DNA from: Clostridium cellulovorans 743B
GTDB taxonomy: Bacteria > Bacillota > Clostridia > Clostridiales > Clostridiaceae
Direction of reading: 5' to 3'
Assembly: GCF_000145275.1 (NCBI RefSeq)
Contig: NC_014393.1
Span: forward strand, 1,922,001 to 1,986,000
DNA length: 64,000 bases
Below the pieces are notes generated by a model. That model worked only from the letters and a program-made list of their open reading frames with translations. It was not told the DNA's origin and did not search any database. Position numbers and translations under genes: made by a program. Positions within the stretch are counted from its first letter, which is position 1; every line of letters starts with the position of its first letter. This document shows, in pieces, positions 8,926 through 18,465 of this stretch.

Positions 8926-9792
8926 ATGGCTAAGCCAAGTATATTCAGTAGTAATTATGACAATCAGATGAAAAGAAGAAAAAAAAGAAAACGAAAAATT
9001 TCATTATTGGTAGTTGTTTTAATTTTTGGAGCAATAGTAGGAATTTATGCAATAGGTTTTAATGATTTTTCGTCTAAGGCAATAGATAGCATAAATACGT
9101 TAGGTAGCAAATTAATATCTAGTAAAGAAAAAACTGATAACAAAGAGAAAACTGATAGCAATGATATTAATAAAGCAGAAGATAAATCAGAAGATGTTAT
9201 TAGTGAAAGTGACAGTGAAGAAAAGGAAGCCACAACAGAGGCAACAGAAGAAGCAAAGATAAAGGAAATACCTGTAAAAATAAATGAAAAAGTTGGAGCT
9301 CTTATCACTGTTGATAAGGTAACAAATAAAATAACAGAAGTTACTGCAAGTAATGAAAATACTCAGTATCAGTTAAGTGATACAAGAAATGTTGGACTTT
9401 TATATGATAAGAGTGCTCAAATGGTGTATATTTTTAACAGTAAAGGCGAAGTTAAGGATATAACATATACGCAATATGTATCCACAAAAGGTGAAATAAA
9501 TAAAAGAGAAGATGTAATTGCTTATAGAAGTGACTTTGTTTGGATGGGAACGCCTAAATTTATAGATGATAATACTGTAATTTATAAAAGCTTTTTACCT
9601 TGGTTTACAACAGTAAACTATATTTGGATCTATGATAATACCAATAACACATATAAAACTGTTTGGATTAATAATAAGCTTTTAGGCGGAGGCACTATTG
9701 AGATTTTAGACAAAGTTGGCGATGGAATAAAGGTTAACGTCGACGGTACTGATTATAAAGTTACTCCAAATGCTATAGCTACACTTATGTAA
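8926..9792 (+). CDS. Membrane-anchored protein of unknown function
   Basis: The 288-residue protein starts after AAGGAGG. Residues 1-24 are highly basic (KRRKKRKRK), followed by one hydrophobic segment at about 25-46, so the N-terminus is probably cytoplasmic. Residues 65-110 form a Glu/Ser/Asp/Lys-rich low-complexity linker. The remaining ~175 residues look like a compact extracytoplasmic domain with many aromatic and beta-type segments. I do not recognise the domain. It lies directly upstream of tig, which has its own promoter, so a functional link is not implied. Inference: a single-pass envelope protein with an outward-facing domain. Confidence 0.75.
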   Translation: MAKPSIFSSNYDNQMKRRKKRKRKISLLVVVLIFGAIVGIYAIGFNDFSSKAIDSINTLGSKLISSKEKTDNKEKTDSNDINKAEDKSEDVISESDSEEKEATTEATEEAKIKEIPVKINEKVGALITVDKVTNKITEVTASNENTQYQLSDTRNVGLLYDKSAQMVYIFNSKGEVKDITYTQYVSTKGEINKREDVIAYRSDFVWMGTPKFIDDNTVIYKSFLPWFTTVNYIWIYDNTNNTYKTVWINNKLLGGGTIEILDKVGDGIKVNVDGTDYKVTPNAIATLM

Positions 9793-9813
9793 ATATTTAA
9801 ATTTCAATAATAA

Positions 9814-9843
9814 TTGTAAAAAAATAATAAACTATGATATAAT
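9814..9843 (+). promoter_or_regulatory. Probable sigma-A promoter of tig
   Basis: TTGTAA (9814-9819) and TATAAT (9838-9843) are separated by 18 bases, about 55 bases before the tig start. The -10 matches the consensus exactly and the -35 in four of six positions. Confidence 0.6.
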
Positions 9844-9898
9844 GTTTTAGTTAGAATGATAACTAAGTTTAGAACACTTAATATTAGGAGGAATAATA

Positions 9899-11191
9899 AT
9901 GAACGCTACTGTAGAAAAAATAGAGAAGAATACTGCTAAGATTACAGTAACTGTTGAAGCTGAAAAATTCACAGATGCTCTTAAAAAAGTATATCAAAAG
10001 AATGTTAAACAATTTAATATACCAGGATTTAGAAAAGGAAAAGCACCTTTACATTTAATAAAGAAAATGTACGGAGATCAAATATTCTACCCAGAAGCAG
10101 AAGAAATGGTAATAAACACTACACTTCCAGGTATATTAGTTGAAAATAATGTTAGAGCTGTTGACAGACCAGAAGTTTCAATTGAACAAAGCGAAGAAGG
10201 TAAAGAATTTACATATACTGCAACAGTTACAACTATGCCAGAAGTTGAACTTGGCGATTACAAAGGTGTAACAGTTGAGAAAGTTGAAAAAGTGGCAACT
10301 GAAGAAGATATCGAAGCTGAATTAAAGACTATGCAAGAAAAGAATGCAAGAGTATCTTCAAAAGCAGAAGGCACTATAGAAAATGGAAACATTGCTGTTA
10401 TCGATTTTGAAGGCTTTATAGCTGGAGCTCCTTTCCAAGGTGGAAAAGGTGAAAATTATGAATTAACAATAGGTTCACACTCATTCATCGATACCTTTGA
10501 AGATCAATTAATAGGATTAAACAAAGGCGATGCAAAGGATGTAGTTGTAACTTTCCCAGAAAATTATGGTAATGAAGAATTAAATGGAAAAGAAGCTACT
10601 TTCAAAGTAACTGTTAATGATATTAAAGTAAAAGAATTACCAGCTTTAGATGATGAATTTGCTAAAGAAGTATCAGAATTTGAAACTTTAGAAGATTTAA
10701 AAGCTGACATAAAGAAAAAAATGGATGAATATAATGAGCATATGGCTAAGCATGAATTCCAAGAAAAGGCAGTTGATGCAGCTGTAGCAAATACTACAAT
10801 TGAAATTCCACAAGTTATGGTTGATAATGAAATCAACAACATGATGAGAGATTTAGAAAATAGATTAAAAGCTCAAGGTTTAGATCTTGATACTTATTTC
10901 AAATTCACTAACAGTAACGAAGCAAATGTTAGAGATTATATGAAAGAAACTGCTGAAAAGAGAGTTAAAACTGAATTAGTTATGGCTCAAATAGCTAAAG
11001 TTGAAGATGTTCAAGTTAGCGATGAAGAAGTTGAAGCTAAGGCTAGAGAAATGGCAGCACAATGGGGAACACCAGACGTGGAAGAAACTGTTAAAATGAT
11101 ACTTGGAATGCAAAAAGAATATATCACATATGATTTAGTTAACCAAAAAGTAATTAACATAATAGTTGAAAACGCAAAAGTTGCTGAATAA
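9899..11191 (+). CDS. tig: Trigger factor (ribosome-associated chaperone and prolyl isomerase)
   Basis: The 430-residue protein has the full three-part architecture. The N-terminal ribosome-binding domain carries the signature GFRKGKAP near residues 42-49. A central FKBP-type PPIase domain (about 150-240) includes GSHSFIDTFEDQLIG and VTFPENYG. The rest is a helical C-terminal chaperone domain. It binds nascent chains at the ribosome exit. It is followed by a terminator, so it is probably monocistronic, but its place beside clpP-clpX is the conserved Firmicute order. RBS is AGGAGG. Confidence 0.97.
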   Translation: MNATVEKIEKNTAKITVTVEAEKFTDALKKVYQKNVKQFNIPGFRKGKAPLHLIKKMYGDQIFYPEAEEMVINTTLPGILVENNVRAVDRPEVSIEQSEEGKEFTYTATVTTMPEVELGDYKGVTVEKVEKVATEEDIEAELKTMQEKNARVSSKAEGTIENGNIAVIDFEGFIAGAPFQGGKGENYELTIGSHSFIDTFEDQLIGLNKGDAKDVVVTFPENYGNEELNGKEATFKVTVNDIKVKELPALDDEFAKEVSEFETLEDLKADIKKKMDEYNEHMAKHEFQEKAVDAAVANTTIEIPQVMVDNEINNMMRDLENRLKAQGLDLDTYFKFTNSNEANVRDYMKETAEKRVKTELVMAQIAKVEDVQVSDEEVEAKAREMAAQWGTPDVEETVKMILGMQKEYITYDLVNQKVINIIVENAKVAE

Positions 11192-11265
11192 ATAATAAAA
11201 AATTATATAAATTTTGATTAAAGTAAGCGAACTATTTCCATAATAAATAGTATAATAGTATATAT

Positions 11266-11299
11266 AGAAAATTGCCAGGAAACTTTCTGGCAATTTTCT
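11266..11299 (+). terminator. Terminator after tig
   Basis: AGAAAATTGCCAG pairs with CTGGCAATTTTCT around GAAACTTT, a 13-bp uninterrupted stem. The T-rich 3' arm serves as the U-tract. Confidence 0.8.
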
Positions 11300-11391
11300 A
11301 ACAAATAAAATAATTGCTGGCGTTTTTGAATTTTATACAAAAGCCAATCTTAACTTAGTCTTATTAATTTGATAAATATTATGAAAGGAGA

Positions 11392-11540
11392 AAGTTGAGG
11401 ACTTATAGCAAAAAGCTATAAGTATGTACCGTATTAAGACGGGAACTTAAGCCCTCGGAGCAACGTATCAACTGCAAAGGACAGGTTGTAATGAAAAGGG
11501 AAAACACTTGCTATTTTTAGTAAGGTTCACTCAACGGGAA
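11392..11540 (+). ncRNA. Putative structured leader RNA ahead of clpP
   Basis: A closed six-helix design is visible. GTTGAG (11394-11399) pairs with CTCAAC (11530-11535), enclosing everything else. Inside are ACTTATAGC (11401-11409)/GCTATAAGT (11415-11423), CCGT (11429-11432)/ACGG (11439-11442), CCCT (11452-11455)/AGGG (11497-11500) enclosing CAACTG (11469-11474)/CAGGTTG (11482-11488), and CTTGCTA (11507-11513)/TAGTAAG (11518-11524). It ends six bases before the clpP start, so the last strand overlaps the RBS zone (GGGAAG). This suits a translational switch. I do not recognise the class. Confidence 0.6.
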
Positions 11541-11545
11541 GTATT

Positions 11546-12130
11546 ATGGCATTAGTACCTATGGTAGTAGAACAAACAAACAGAGGAGAAAGATCCTATG
11601 ATATTTATTCAAGGCTCTTAAAGGACAGGATAGTTTTTTTAGGTGAAGAAGTAAATGATGCATCTGCAAGTGTAGTAGTAGCACAGCTTCTATTTCTTGA
11701 AAGTGAAGATCCAGATAAAGATATCTCACTTTATATAAACAGTCCAGGTGGATCTATAACAGCTGGGATGGCTATATATGATACAATGAATTACATAAAG
11801 CCGGATGTTGCGACGATATGTATCGGTATGGCTGCTTCTATGGGAGCATTCTTACTTGCAGCAGGAGCTAAAGGAAAAAGATTTGCATTACCAAATAGTG
11901 AAATCATGATTCATCAACCATTAGGCGGTTTCAAAGGTCAGGCGACAGATATCGGTATTCATGCAGAGAGAATTTTATTGATGAAGAAAAAATTAAATTC
12001 TATATTAAGCGAGAGAACTGGGCAACCACTTGAAGTTATTGAAAAAGATACAGAAAGAGATAATTTTATGACTGCTGATAAGGCTAAAGACTATGGATTA
12101 ATAGACGAAGTTATAGCAAAACATAAATAA
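11546..12130 (+). CDS. clpP: ATP-dependent Clp protease proteolytic subunit
   Basis: This 194-residue serine peptidase assembles into the barrel that degrades unfolded and tagged proteins fed by ClpX or ClpC. The nucleophile Ser98 lies in GMAASMGAFLLAAG, the catalytic His in SEIMIHQPLGG (about 123), and the Asp follows near 172. The protein begins MALVPMVVEQ and likely loses a short propeptide. Only GGGAAG stands where an RBS is expected, and it abuts the structured leader, so translation may depend on that structure. clpX follows after 17 bases. Confidence 0.97.
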   Translation: MALVPMVVEQTNRGERSYDIYSRLLKDRIVFLGEEVNDASASVVVAQLLFLESEDPDKDISLYINSPGGSITAGMAIYDTMNYIKPDVATICIGMAASMGAFLLAAGAKGKRFALPNSEIMIHQPLGGFKGQATDIGIHAERILLMKKKLNSILSERTGQPLEVIEKDTERDNFMTADKAKDYGLIDEVIAKHK

Positions 12131-12147
12131 CCTAGTGAGGTGTATAG

Positions 12148-13428
12148 ATGGCTAAAATAGACGATAAAAAGCAATTAAAGTGTTCTTTTTGCGGAAAGAC
12201 ACAAGAACAAGTTAGAAGACTAATTGCAGGGCCGGGTGTTTATATATGTGATGAATGTATCGAATTATGTTCAGAAATTATTACTGACGAATTTGATGAA
12301 CATGTAGAACATGATTTAGGAGCACTGCCTAAACCAATGGAGATAAAAACACATTTAGATCAATATGTTGTTGGTCAAGAAAGTGCAAAAAAATCTTTAG
12401 CTGTTGCAGTTTATAATCATTACAAGAGAATTAATTCAAACATAGCTAATGATGATGTTGAACTTCAAAAAAGTAACATATTATTATTAGGACCAACAGG
12501 ATGTGGAAAAACATTCTTAGCTCAAACACTAGCAAAACTTTTAAACGTTCCTTTTGCAATTGCTGATGCGACTACATTAACAGAAGCAGGATATGTAGGT
12601 GAAGACGTTGAAAATATACTTCTAAAGCTTATCCAAAATGCTGATTATGATGTTGAAAGAGCTGAAAAAGGTATAATATATATAGACGAAATTGATAAAA
12701 TAGCTAGAAAATCAGAAAATCCTTCAATAACAAGAGATGTTTCTGGAGAAGGAGTGCAACAGGCTTTACTTAAAATTTTAGAAGGTACTGTGGCATCAGT
12801 TCCACCTCAAGGTGGAAGAAAGCATCCACATCAAGAATTTATTCAAATAAATACAGCAAATATATTATTTATTTGTGGTGGAGCTTTTGATGGTATTGAA
12901 AAGATTATAGAAAAGAGAACAAGTAAGGGTTCTATGGGCTTTGGTGCAGATATTACATCTAAAAAGGAAAAAAATATTGGTGAAACACTTAAAGAGTTAA
13001 TGCCAGGAGATTTATTAAAATATGGCTTAATTCCTGAGTTTGTTGGAAGACTTCCAATAGTAGTAACACTTCAATCATTAGATGAAGAAGCTTTAGTTAA
13101 AATCCTTTATGAGCCAAAGAATGCTCTTGTAAAACAATATAAAAAATTGTTTGCTATGGATGGTGTAGATCTTGATTTCGATGAAAAAGCTTTAAGAGCT
13201 ATTGCGAAAGAAGCAATTGAAAGAAGCACAGGAGCCAGAGGTCTAAGAGCTATAATTGAAGATATGATGAAAGATATCATGTTTGAAATACCATCAAAGG
13301 ATGATGTAAAAAAGGTAACTATTTTAGAGGATACCATAAAGACAAAAACTCCAGAGGTTGAACTCGGTGAAAGAGTAGCAAAATTAAAAGGTGAATCTAA
13401 GGGCAAAAAAGGTCCAGAATCTGCATAA
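12148..13428 (+). CDS. clpX: ATP-dependent Clp protease ATP-binding subunit ClpX
   Basis: This 426-residue AAA+ unfoldase partners ClpP. The N-terminal zinc-binding domain has CSFCGKTQEQVRRLIAG and CDECIELC. The AAA+ module has Walker A GPTGCGKT near 115-122, Walker B IIYIDEIDKI, the pore loop GYVGEDVE and a sensor region with GRLPIVV. Length is typical. GAGGTG supports the start. The short spacing behind clpP indicates a clpPX operon, closed by a strong terminator. Confidence 0.97.
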   Translation: MAKIDDKKQLKCSFCGKTQEQVRRLIAGPGVYICDECIELCSEIITDEFDEHVEHDLGALPKPMEIKTHLDQYVVGQESAKKSLAVAVYNHYKRINSNIANDDVELQKSNILLLGPTGCGKTFLAQTLAKLLNVPFAIADATTLTEAGYVGEDVENILLKLIQNADYDVERAEKGIIYIDEIDKIARKSENPSITRDVSGEGVQQALLKILEGTVASVPPQGGRKHPHQEFIQINTANILFICGGAFDGIEKIIEKRTSKGSMGFGADITSKKEKNIGETLKELMPGDLLKYGLIPEFVGRLPIVVTLQSLDEEALVKILYEPKNALVKQYKKLFAMDGVDLDFDEKALRAIAKEAIERSTGARGLRAIIEDMMKDIMFEIPSKDDVKKVTILEDTIKTKTPEVELGERVAKLKGESKGKKGPESA

Positions 13429-13434
13429 TATAGG

Positions 13435-13472
13435 AGTTCTATGAAATTGTAAAGTTTCATAGAACTTTTTTT
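13435..13472 (+). terminator. Terminator after clpX
   Basis: AGTTCTATGAAA (13435-13446) pairs perfectly with TTTCATAGAACT (13455-13466), followed by seven T. Confidence 0.9.
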
Positions 13473-13538
13473 CGTATAAGAATATTACCAAAAATATTTG
13501 ACCATAATATAGAAAAAAGATTTACTAAGAGGTGAGTT

Positions 13539-15242
13539 ATGAATAATGAGATAAATGCGTTCATACAACTAGCAACGTTGATTATTATGGTTATTATTTT
13601 GATATATTCTATAAACTCTAATAAGAAACATGGTGGAAGTAAGATATATATTGATAGAGAAAATAGAAAAGAAATGGAAACCTTGAGTAAGATGAATAAA
13701 ACTAAGCTCACAATTCCATTAACAGAAATTAGTAGACCTAAAAACTTTGAAGAAATAATAGGTCAAGAAGAAGGAATAAAGGCATTAAAAGCGGCACTGT
13801 GTGGAGGAAATCCACAGCATGTAATAATATATGGACCGCCTGGAATAGGAAAGACGGCAGCAGCTAGATTAGTGCTTGAATATGCAAAAACTAAAGATAA
13901 ATCACCTTTTAATAAAGAGTCATCATTTATAGAAATAGATGCGACAACATTAAGATTTGATGAACGAGGAATAGCAGATCCACTGATAGGTTCTGTACAT
14001 GATCCTATTTATCAAGGGGCAGGAGCTTACGGAATGGCTGGAATACCACAGCCAAAACCTGGAGCTGTCAGTAAAGCACATGGAGGAATGCTATTTATCG
14101 ATGAGATTGGAGAAATGCACCCAATCGAAATGAATAAGCTATTAAAGGTTTTAGAGGATAGAAGAGTTTTCTTTGATAGTTCTTATTATAATTCTGAAGA
14201 TCCAAATATTCCTACATACATAAAGGAAGTTTTTGATAAAGGTTTTCCTGCAGATTTTAGACTTATTGGAGCTACTACAAGGAGTCCAGAAGAAATAACA
14301 CCAGCATTGAGGTCTAGATGCGTAGAAGTGTTTTTTAGAGCTCTTACAAGGGAAGAGATAGAGAGGGTTTCAGAAAATGCTGCATATAAAATAGGGGTTG
14401 TCTTATCTCCTGAGGCAAAAGCTTATGTTGGAAAATATAGTACTAATGGAAGGGAAGCACTTAATATTATCCAACTTTGTGCTGGCATCGCTGATGATTC
14501 AGAAAGAAATATTATTACAAAGGAAGATGTAGAGTGGGTAGTTGAGAATGGACAGTATACTCCAAGATTAGAATATCAGATAGGTGAAGAGCCTCGAATA
14601 GGTCATGTAAATGGATTAGCAGTAGTTGGACCTAATATCGGAATGATAATGGAAATAGAAGCAACTGCTACAAAGGTCAATGGAAGGAAAGGAATAATAA
14701 GAATAACTGGAATAGTTGAAGAAGAGGAAATTACTTCTCACTCAAAGAAGATTAAGAGAAAAAGTATGGCTAGATGTTCTATAGAAAATGTTCTTACAGC
14801 TCTTGATTATGTTTTTGATATAGAAACAAATAGTTATGATATTCATGTGAATTTTCCAGGTGGAATTCCTGTGGATGGCCCTTCAGCCGGAGTTACTATG
14901 GCATGTGCTATATATAGTGCAATCAGAAAACAATATATAAATAATAATATTGCAATGACAGGAGAACTTTCGCTGCATGGTAAAGTAAAGGCTATTGGAG
15001 GCGTGAAAGAAAAAATAAAAGCAGCAATTGATGGAAAAGCAAGTACGATAATAATTCCTAAGGATAATTACTCTGATAAATTTGAAAGTTTGAAAAACGT
15101 ATTAATAATACCAGTTGAAAATTTGAAAGAAGTGATAGAAATATCATTGATAAAGGAAAAAGAAGAAACTATATCCACAGAAAGAAATGATACATCTTCA
15201 TTAGTGTATTCAACTGAATCTATTGAAGCAAAGGGAAATTAG
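13539..15242 (+). CDS. lonB: Lon-like ATP-dependent protease LonB
   Basis: The 567-residue protein has an N-terminal membrane segment (about 8-24), then an AAA+ domain with Walker A GPPGIGKT near 99-106 and Walker B GMLFIDEIGEM. A Lon-type Ser/Lys protease domain follows, with Ser in VDGPSAGVT near 448 and Lys in GGVKEKIKAA near 490. Known: LonB proteins of spore formers lack the long LonA N-domain, and the B. subtilis lonB gene is forespore-controlled. The order clpX-lonB-lon-engB matches Bacillus. RBS is GAGGTG. Confidence 0.93.
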   Translation: MNNEINAFIQLATLIIMVIILIYSINSNKKHGGSKIYIDRENRKEMETLSKMNKTKLTIPLTEISRPKNFEEIIGQEEGIKALKAALCGGNPQHVIIYGPPGIGKTAAARLVLEYAKTKDKSPFNKESSFIEIDATTLRFDERGIADPLIGSVHDPIYQGAGAYGMAGIPQPKPGAVSKAHGGMLFIDEIGEMHPIEMNKLLKVLEDRRVFFDSSYYNSEDPNIPTYIKEVFDKGFPADFRLIGATTRSPEEITPALRSRCVEVFFRALTREEIERVSENAAYKIGVVLSPEAKAYVGKYSTNGREALNIIQLCAGIADDSERNIITKEDVEWVVENGQYTPRLEYQIGEEPRIGHVNGLAVVGPNIGMIMEIEATATKVNGRKGIIRITGIVEEEEITSHSKKIKRKSMARCSIENVLTALDYVFDIETNSYDIHVNFPGGIPVDGPSAGVTMACAIYSAIRKQYINNNIAMTGELSLHGKVKAIGGVKEKIKAAIDGKASTIIIPKDNYSDKFESLKNVLIIPVENLKEVIEISLIKEKEETISTERNDTSSLVYSTESIEAKGN

Positions 15243-15347
15243 ATAAAGTTCTCTTATAGGAATGAGTTATAATATTTTACCCATTTGATAATTAGCTGAT
15301 TTATAGGTATAATAGTCTAAGCTATATAAATTAATGGAGGAAAGATC

Positions 15348-17708
15348 ATGATGAAAATTGATATGCAAAATCTACCTCTAATTCCTATAAGAGGACTAAC
15401 TATCTTCCCTTACATGGTCATGCATTTTGATATAGGACGTAAGGCATCGATTATGGCGTTAGAAGAAGCTATGATTAAAGAACAATATATAGTGCTAAGC
15501 ACTCAGTTAGACGAGCGGATTGAAAGTCCATCTGAAGATGAGATATTAAAAATTGGTACTCTTTGTAGTATAAAGCAAATATTAAAGTTACCAAATAATA
15601 ATATACGTGTATTAGTAGAAGGATTATATAGAGTAGAAATAATCAAATATAATAGTATAGAACCTTTTTATAGTGTAGAGATAGATATTATTGAAGAAGA
15701 AGGTAATGAAGTACAAGGTAATGAAGTAGAAGGGGAAGCAGAAGGCAATGAAGTGCTGATAAAGCTTGCCAAAAATGTTTTTAGAGAATATGCAGATTAT
15801 TCAGGTGTAGTTGCAAATGAGGCGCTGTCATCAGTGGAAGAAATACAAAACATTGCAAAACTATCTGATATTATTTGTTCATATTTAAACTTAAGGCAAG
15901 AAGAAATGCAAGATATGATTCAAGTACTAAACCCAAAGGAGAGACTAGAAAAAGTTATTGTCTTAATTAAGAATGAACTAGAGATGATAAAACTTGAAGT
16001 TGAGATAGGGTTAAAAGTAAGAGATAGCATGGATAGAATGCAAAAGGAATATTTCTTAAGAGAACAATTAAAGGTTATACAAGAAGAACTTGGGGAATTT
16101 GATGAAAATGAGAAAGAAGATAAGGAGTATAAAGCTAAGATTAAAAAGGCTAAGTTACCTAAAGCTGTAAAAGAGAAAGCTTTATATGAACTTGAAAGAT
16201 TAAAATCATTGGGAAGTTTTTCTTCTGAAGGTGGAGTAATACAGACTTACCTTGATTGGTTATTAGATATTCCATGGAATGCTACAACAAAGGACAATCT
16301 AGATATTAAAAATGCTAGAAAAGTTTTAGATGAAGATCATTATGGTATAGAAGATGTAAAACAGAGAATTATTGAATATTTAGCAGTAAAGAATATCAGT
16401 AAATCCTTGAAGGGTCCTATATTATGTTTAGTGGGTCCACCAGGGGTAGGTAAGACTTCTATTGCAAGAAGTATTGCTAATACTATTGGAAGAAATTTTG
16501 TGAGAATTTCCCTAGGGGGAGTTACTGACGAGGCTGATATTAGAGGCCATAGAAAAACTTATGTTGGAGCTATGCCAGGCAGAATAGCTTATGCTTTAAA
16601 GCAAGCTAAAACAAAGAATCCATTGATACTTTTAGATGAAATTGATAAGATGAGTGGGAATTATAAAGGGAATCCTGCTGATGCTTTACTTGAGGTATTA
16701 GACAGTGAGCAAAATTCTAGCTTTAGAGATCACTATCTTGAAGTTGATTTAGATTTATCACAAATTCTTTTTATAACAACAGCAAACTCTTTAGAAACTA
16801 TTCCTAGACCTTTATTGGACAGAATGGAGATTATTGAGGTATCTGGTTATACTAATGAAGAAAAATTCAATATTTCTAAAAAATATTTAATACCAAAGCA
16901 GTTAAAGGAACATACTATAGAGGATAAGTCTATCATTTTCAGTGATAATGCTATTTATTATATTATAGATCATTATACTAGAGAATCAGGTGTACGTTCC
17001 TTAGAAAGAAATATCGCTGCAGTAGTAAGAAAATCAATAACATACATCGTGAAAACTGGTAAGAATAAAGTTACTATAAATGTTAATACTGTAATGAAAT
17101 ATCTAGGGAAAGAAAAGTATACCTTTGATAAGGTGTTAAAGGAAGATAAAATAGGTGTTGTTACGGGTATGGCGTGGACAGCCTATGGTGGAGATACTCT
17201 TCCAGTTGAAGTTGCAACCATGAAGGGTAGTGGAAAATTGCAACTTACAGGGCAATTAGGTGATGTTATGAAGGAATCGGCAAATGCTGGTTTTAGTTAT
17301 GTGAGATCTAATTCATTTAAATACAACATTGATGAGAATTTCTATAAAGAAAGGGATATTCATATTCACGTTCCAGAAGGTGCAGTTCCTAAAGATGGGC
17401 CTTCTGCAGGAGTAACAATGATTACTGCTCTTGTCTCAGTATTAACAAATACTCCTGTACGTCATAATGTTGCTATGACTGGTGAGATATCGCTGACAGG
17501 AAGAGTTTTACCTATTGGTGGACTTAAAGAAAAAACTTTAGCTGCATATAGAGCTGGAGTTGATACAATAATTATTCCAAAAGATAATGAAAAAGATTTA
17601 GAAAAGGTACCAAAGACAGTATTAAGCAAGCTTAAAGTAGTAATAGCTGAGCATGTGGATACTGTATTAAATAACGCATTAACTGGAGATATAAAGTATG
17701 GAAATTAA
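15348..17708 (+). CDS. lon: ATP-dependent protease La (LonA)
   Basis: This 786-residue cytoplasmic protease has the LON substrate-binding N-domain (starting LPLIPIRGLTIFPYMV), a coiled-coil middle, AAA+ Walker A GPPGVGKT near 363-370, Walker B ILLDEIDKM, and a C-terminal Ser/Lys peptidase domain with PKDGPSAGVTM near 682-692. It degrades damaged and regulatory proteins. A short repetitive insert rich in Glu/Gly (EGNEVQGNEVEGEAEGNEV) near 122-140 lies in the N-domain and looks like a small local expansion. GGAGG precedes the start. It overlaps engB by 11 bases. Confidence 0.96.
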   Translation: MMKIDMQNLPLIPIRGLTIFPYMVMHFDIGRKASIMALEEAMIKEQYIVLSTQLDERIESPSEDEILKIGTLCSIKQILKLPNNNIRVLVEGLYRVEIIKYNSIEPFYSVEIDIIEEEGNEVQGNEVEGEAEGNEVLIKLAKNVFREYADYSGVVANEALSSVEEIQNIAKLSDIICSYLNLRQEEMQDMIQVLNPKERLEKVIVLIKNELEMIKLEVEIGLKVRDSMDRMQKEYFLREQLKVIQEELGEFDENEKEDKEYKAKIKKAKLPKAVKEKALYELERLKSLGSFSSEGGVIQTYLDWLLDIPWNATTKDNLDIKNARKVLDEDHYGIEDVKQRIIEYLAVKNISKSLKGPILCLVGPPGVGKTSIARSIANTIGRNFVRISLGGVTDEADIRGHRKTYVGAMPGRIAYALKQAKTKNPLILLDEIDKMSGNYKGNPADALLEVLDSEQNSSFRDHYLEVDLDLSQILFITTANSLETIPRPLLDRMEIIEVSGYTNEEKFNISKKYLIPKQLKEHTIEDKSIIFSDNAIYYIIDHYTRESGVRSLERNIAAVVRKSITYIVKTGKNKVTINVNTVMKYLGKEKYTFDKVLKEDKIGVVTGMAWTAYGGDTLPVEVATMKGSGKLQLTGQLGDVMKESANAGFSYVRSNSFKYNIDENFYKERDIHIHVPEGAVPKDGPSAGVTMITALVSVLTNTPVRHNVAMTGEISLTGRVLPIGGLKEKTLAAYRAGVDTIIIPKDNEKDLEKVPKTVLSKLKVVIAEHVDTVLNNALTGDIKYGN

Positions 17709-18303
17709 ACAAGCTGAATTTGTAACCTCTGCGGTTAAAACTTCACAGTACCCTCAAGATGATATTCCAGAAGTAGCCTTTGTTGGTAGATCCAATGTTG
17801 GGAAGTCATCACTTATAAATACATTGACTAATAGAAAAAAACTTGTCAAGGTTAGTCAGACACCTGGAAAAACTAGATTGGTTAATTTCTTTATAATTAA
17901 TAATGTAATGCATTTTGTTGATTTACCTGGCTATGGATATGCGAAGGTGTCGAAAAATGAAAGAGATAGTTGGGGAAAAACTATTGAGACATATCTTCAC
18001 AATAGACCTCAACTTAAGAAGGTAATACTTCTGCTAGATTCTAGAAGAGTTCCTAATGAGGATGACATTTTAATGTATGATTGGATTTTACATTATGGTT
18101 ATGAAGCGGTGATTGTATTAACTAAGGTTGATAAGCTTACGAAGAATGAACTAAATAAAAATCAAAAAATAATAGCTGAAGCTATAAAGTTGCCTAAGGG
18201 AGCGAAGATGTATAAGTTCTCTTCTTTAAAGAAGACTGGAAAAGAAGAATTATTAGAGGGTATTTTTAAAGGTCTTATTGAAATAGAAGAGGAACAAATT
18301 TAA
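17698..18303 (+). CDS. engB: Ribosome-biogenesis GTPase EngB (YsxC/YihA)
   Basis: The 201-residue GTPase is needed for late 50S subunit assembly. G1 is GRSNVGKSS near 30-38, a T follows in the switch (QTPGKTR), G3 is DLPGYG, G4 is TKVD and G5 is SSLKK. The ATG lies inside the lon 3' end, with GGAGAT in lon as its RBS, so translation is probably coupled. This lon-engB overlap is conserved in Firmicutes. Confidence 0.96.
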   Translation: MEIKQAEFVTSAVKTSQYPQDDIPEVAFVGRSNVGKSSLINTLTNRKKLVKVSQTPGKTRLVNFFIINNVMHFVDLPGYGYAKVSKNERDSWGKTIETYLHNRPQLKKVILLLDSRRVPNEDDILMYDWILHYGYEAVIVLTKVDKLTKNELNKNQKIIAEAIKLPKGAKMYKFSSLKKTGKEELLEGIFKGLIEIEEEQI

Positions 18304-18310
18304 AAAATGA

Positions 18311-18360
18311 AACTATCTTGATATAGAGAGATCTCTTTATATCAAGATAGTTATTTTTTT
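18311..18360 (+). terminator. Terminator after engB
   Basis: AACTATCTTGATATA pairs with TATATCAAGATAGTT, with AGAGA/TCTCT inside, followed by ATTTTTTTG. It is one of the longest stems in the window. Confidence 0.9.
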
Positions 18361-18465
18361 GTTAAAAGTTTTTTTCATTTGTTGTCATAGTTTTAGTGTC
18401 AAATGAATAGTGTACTCATAATATATTATTAGATACAAAAGCAATTAATTAAGGAGGAAAAAGCA

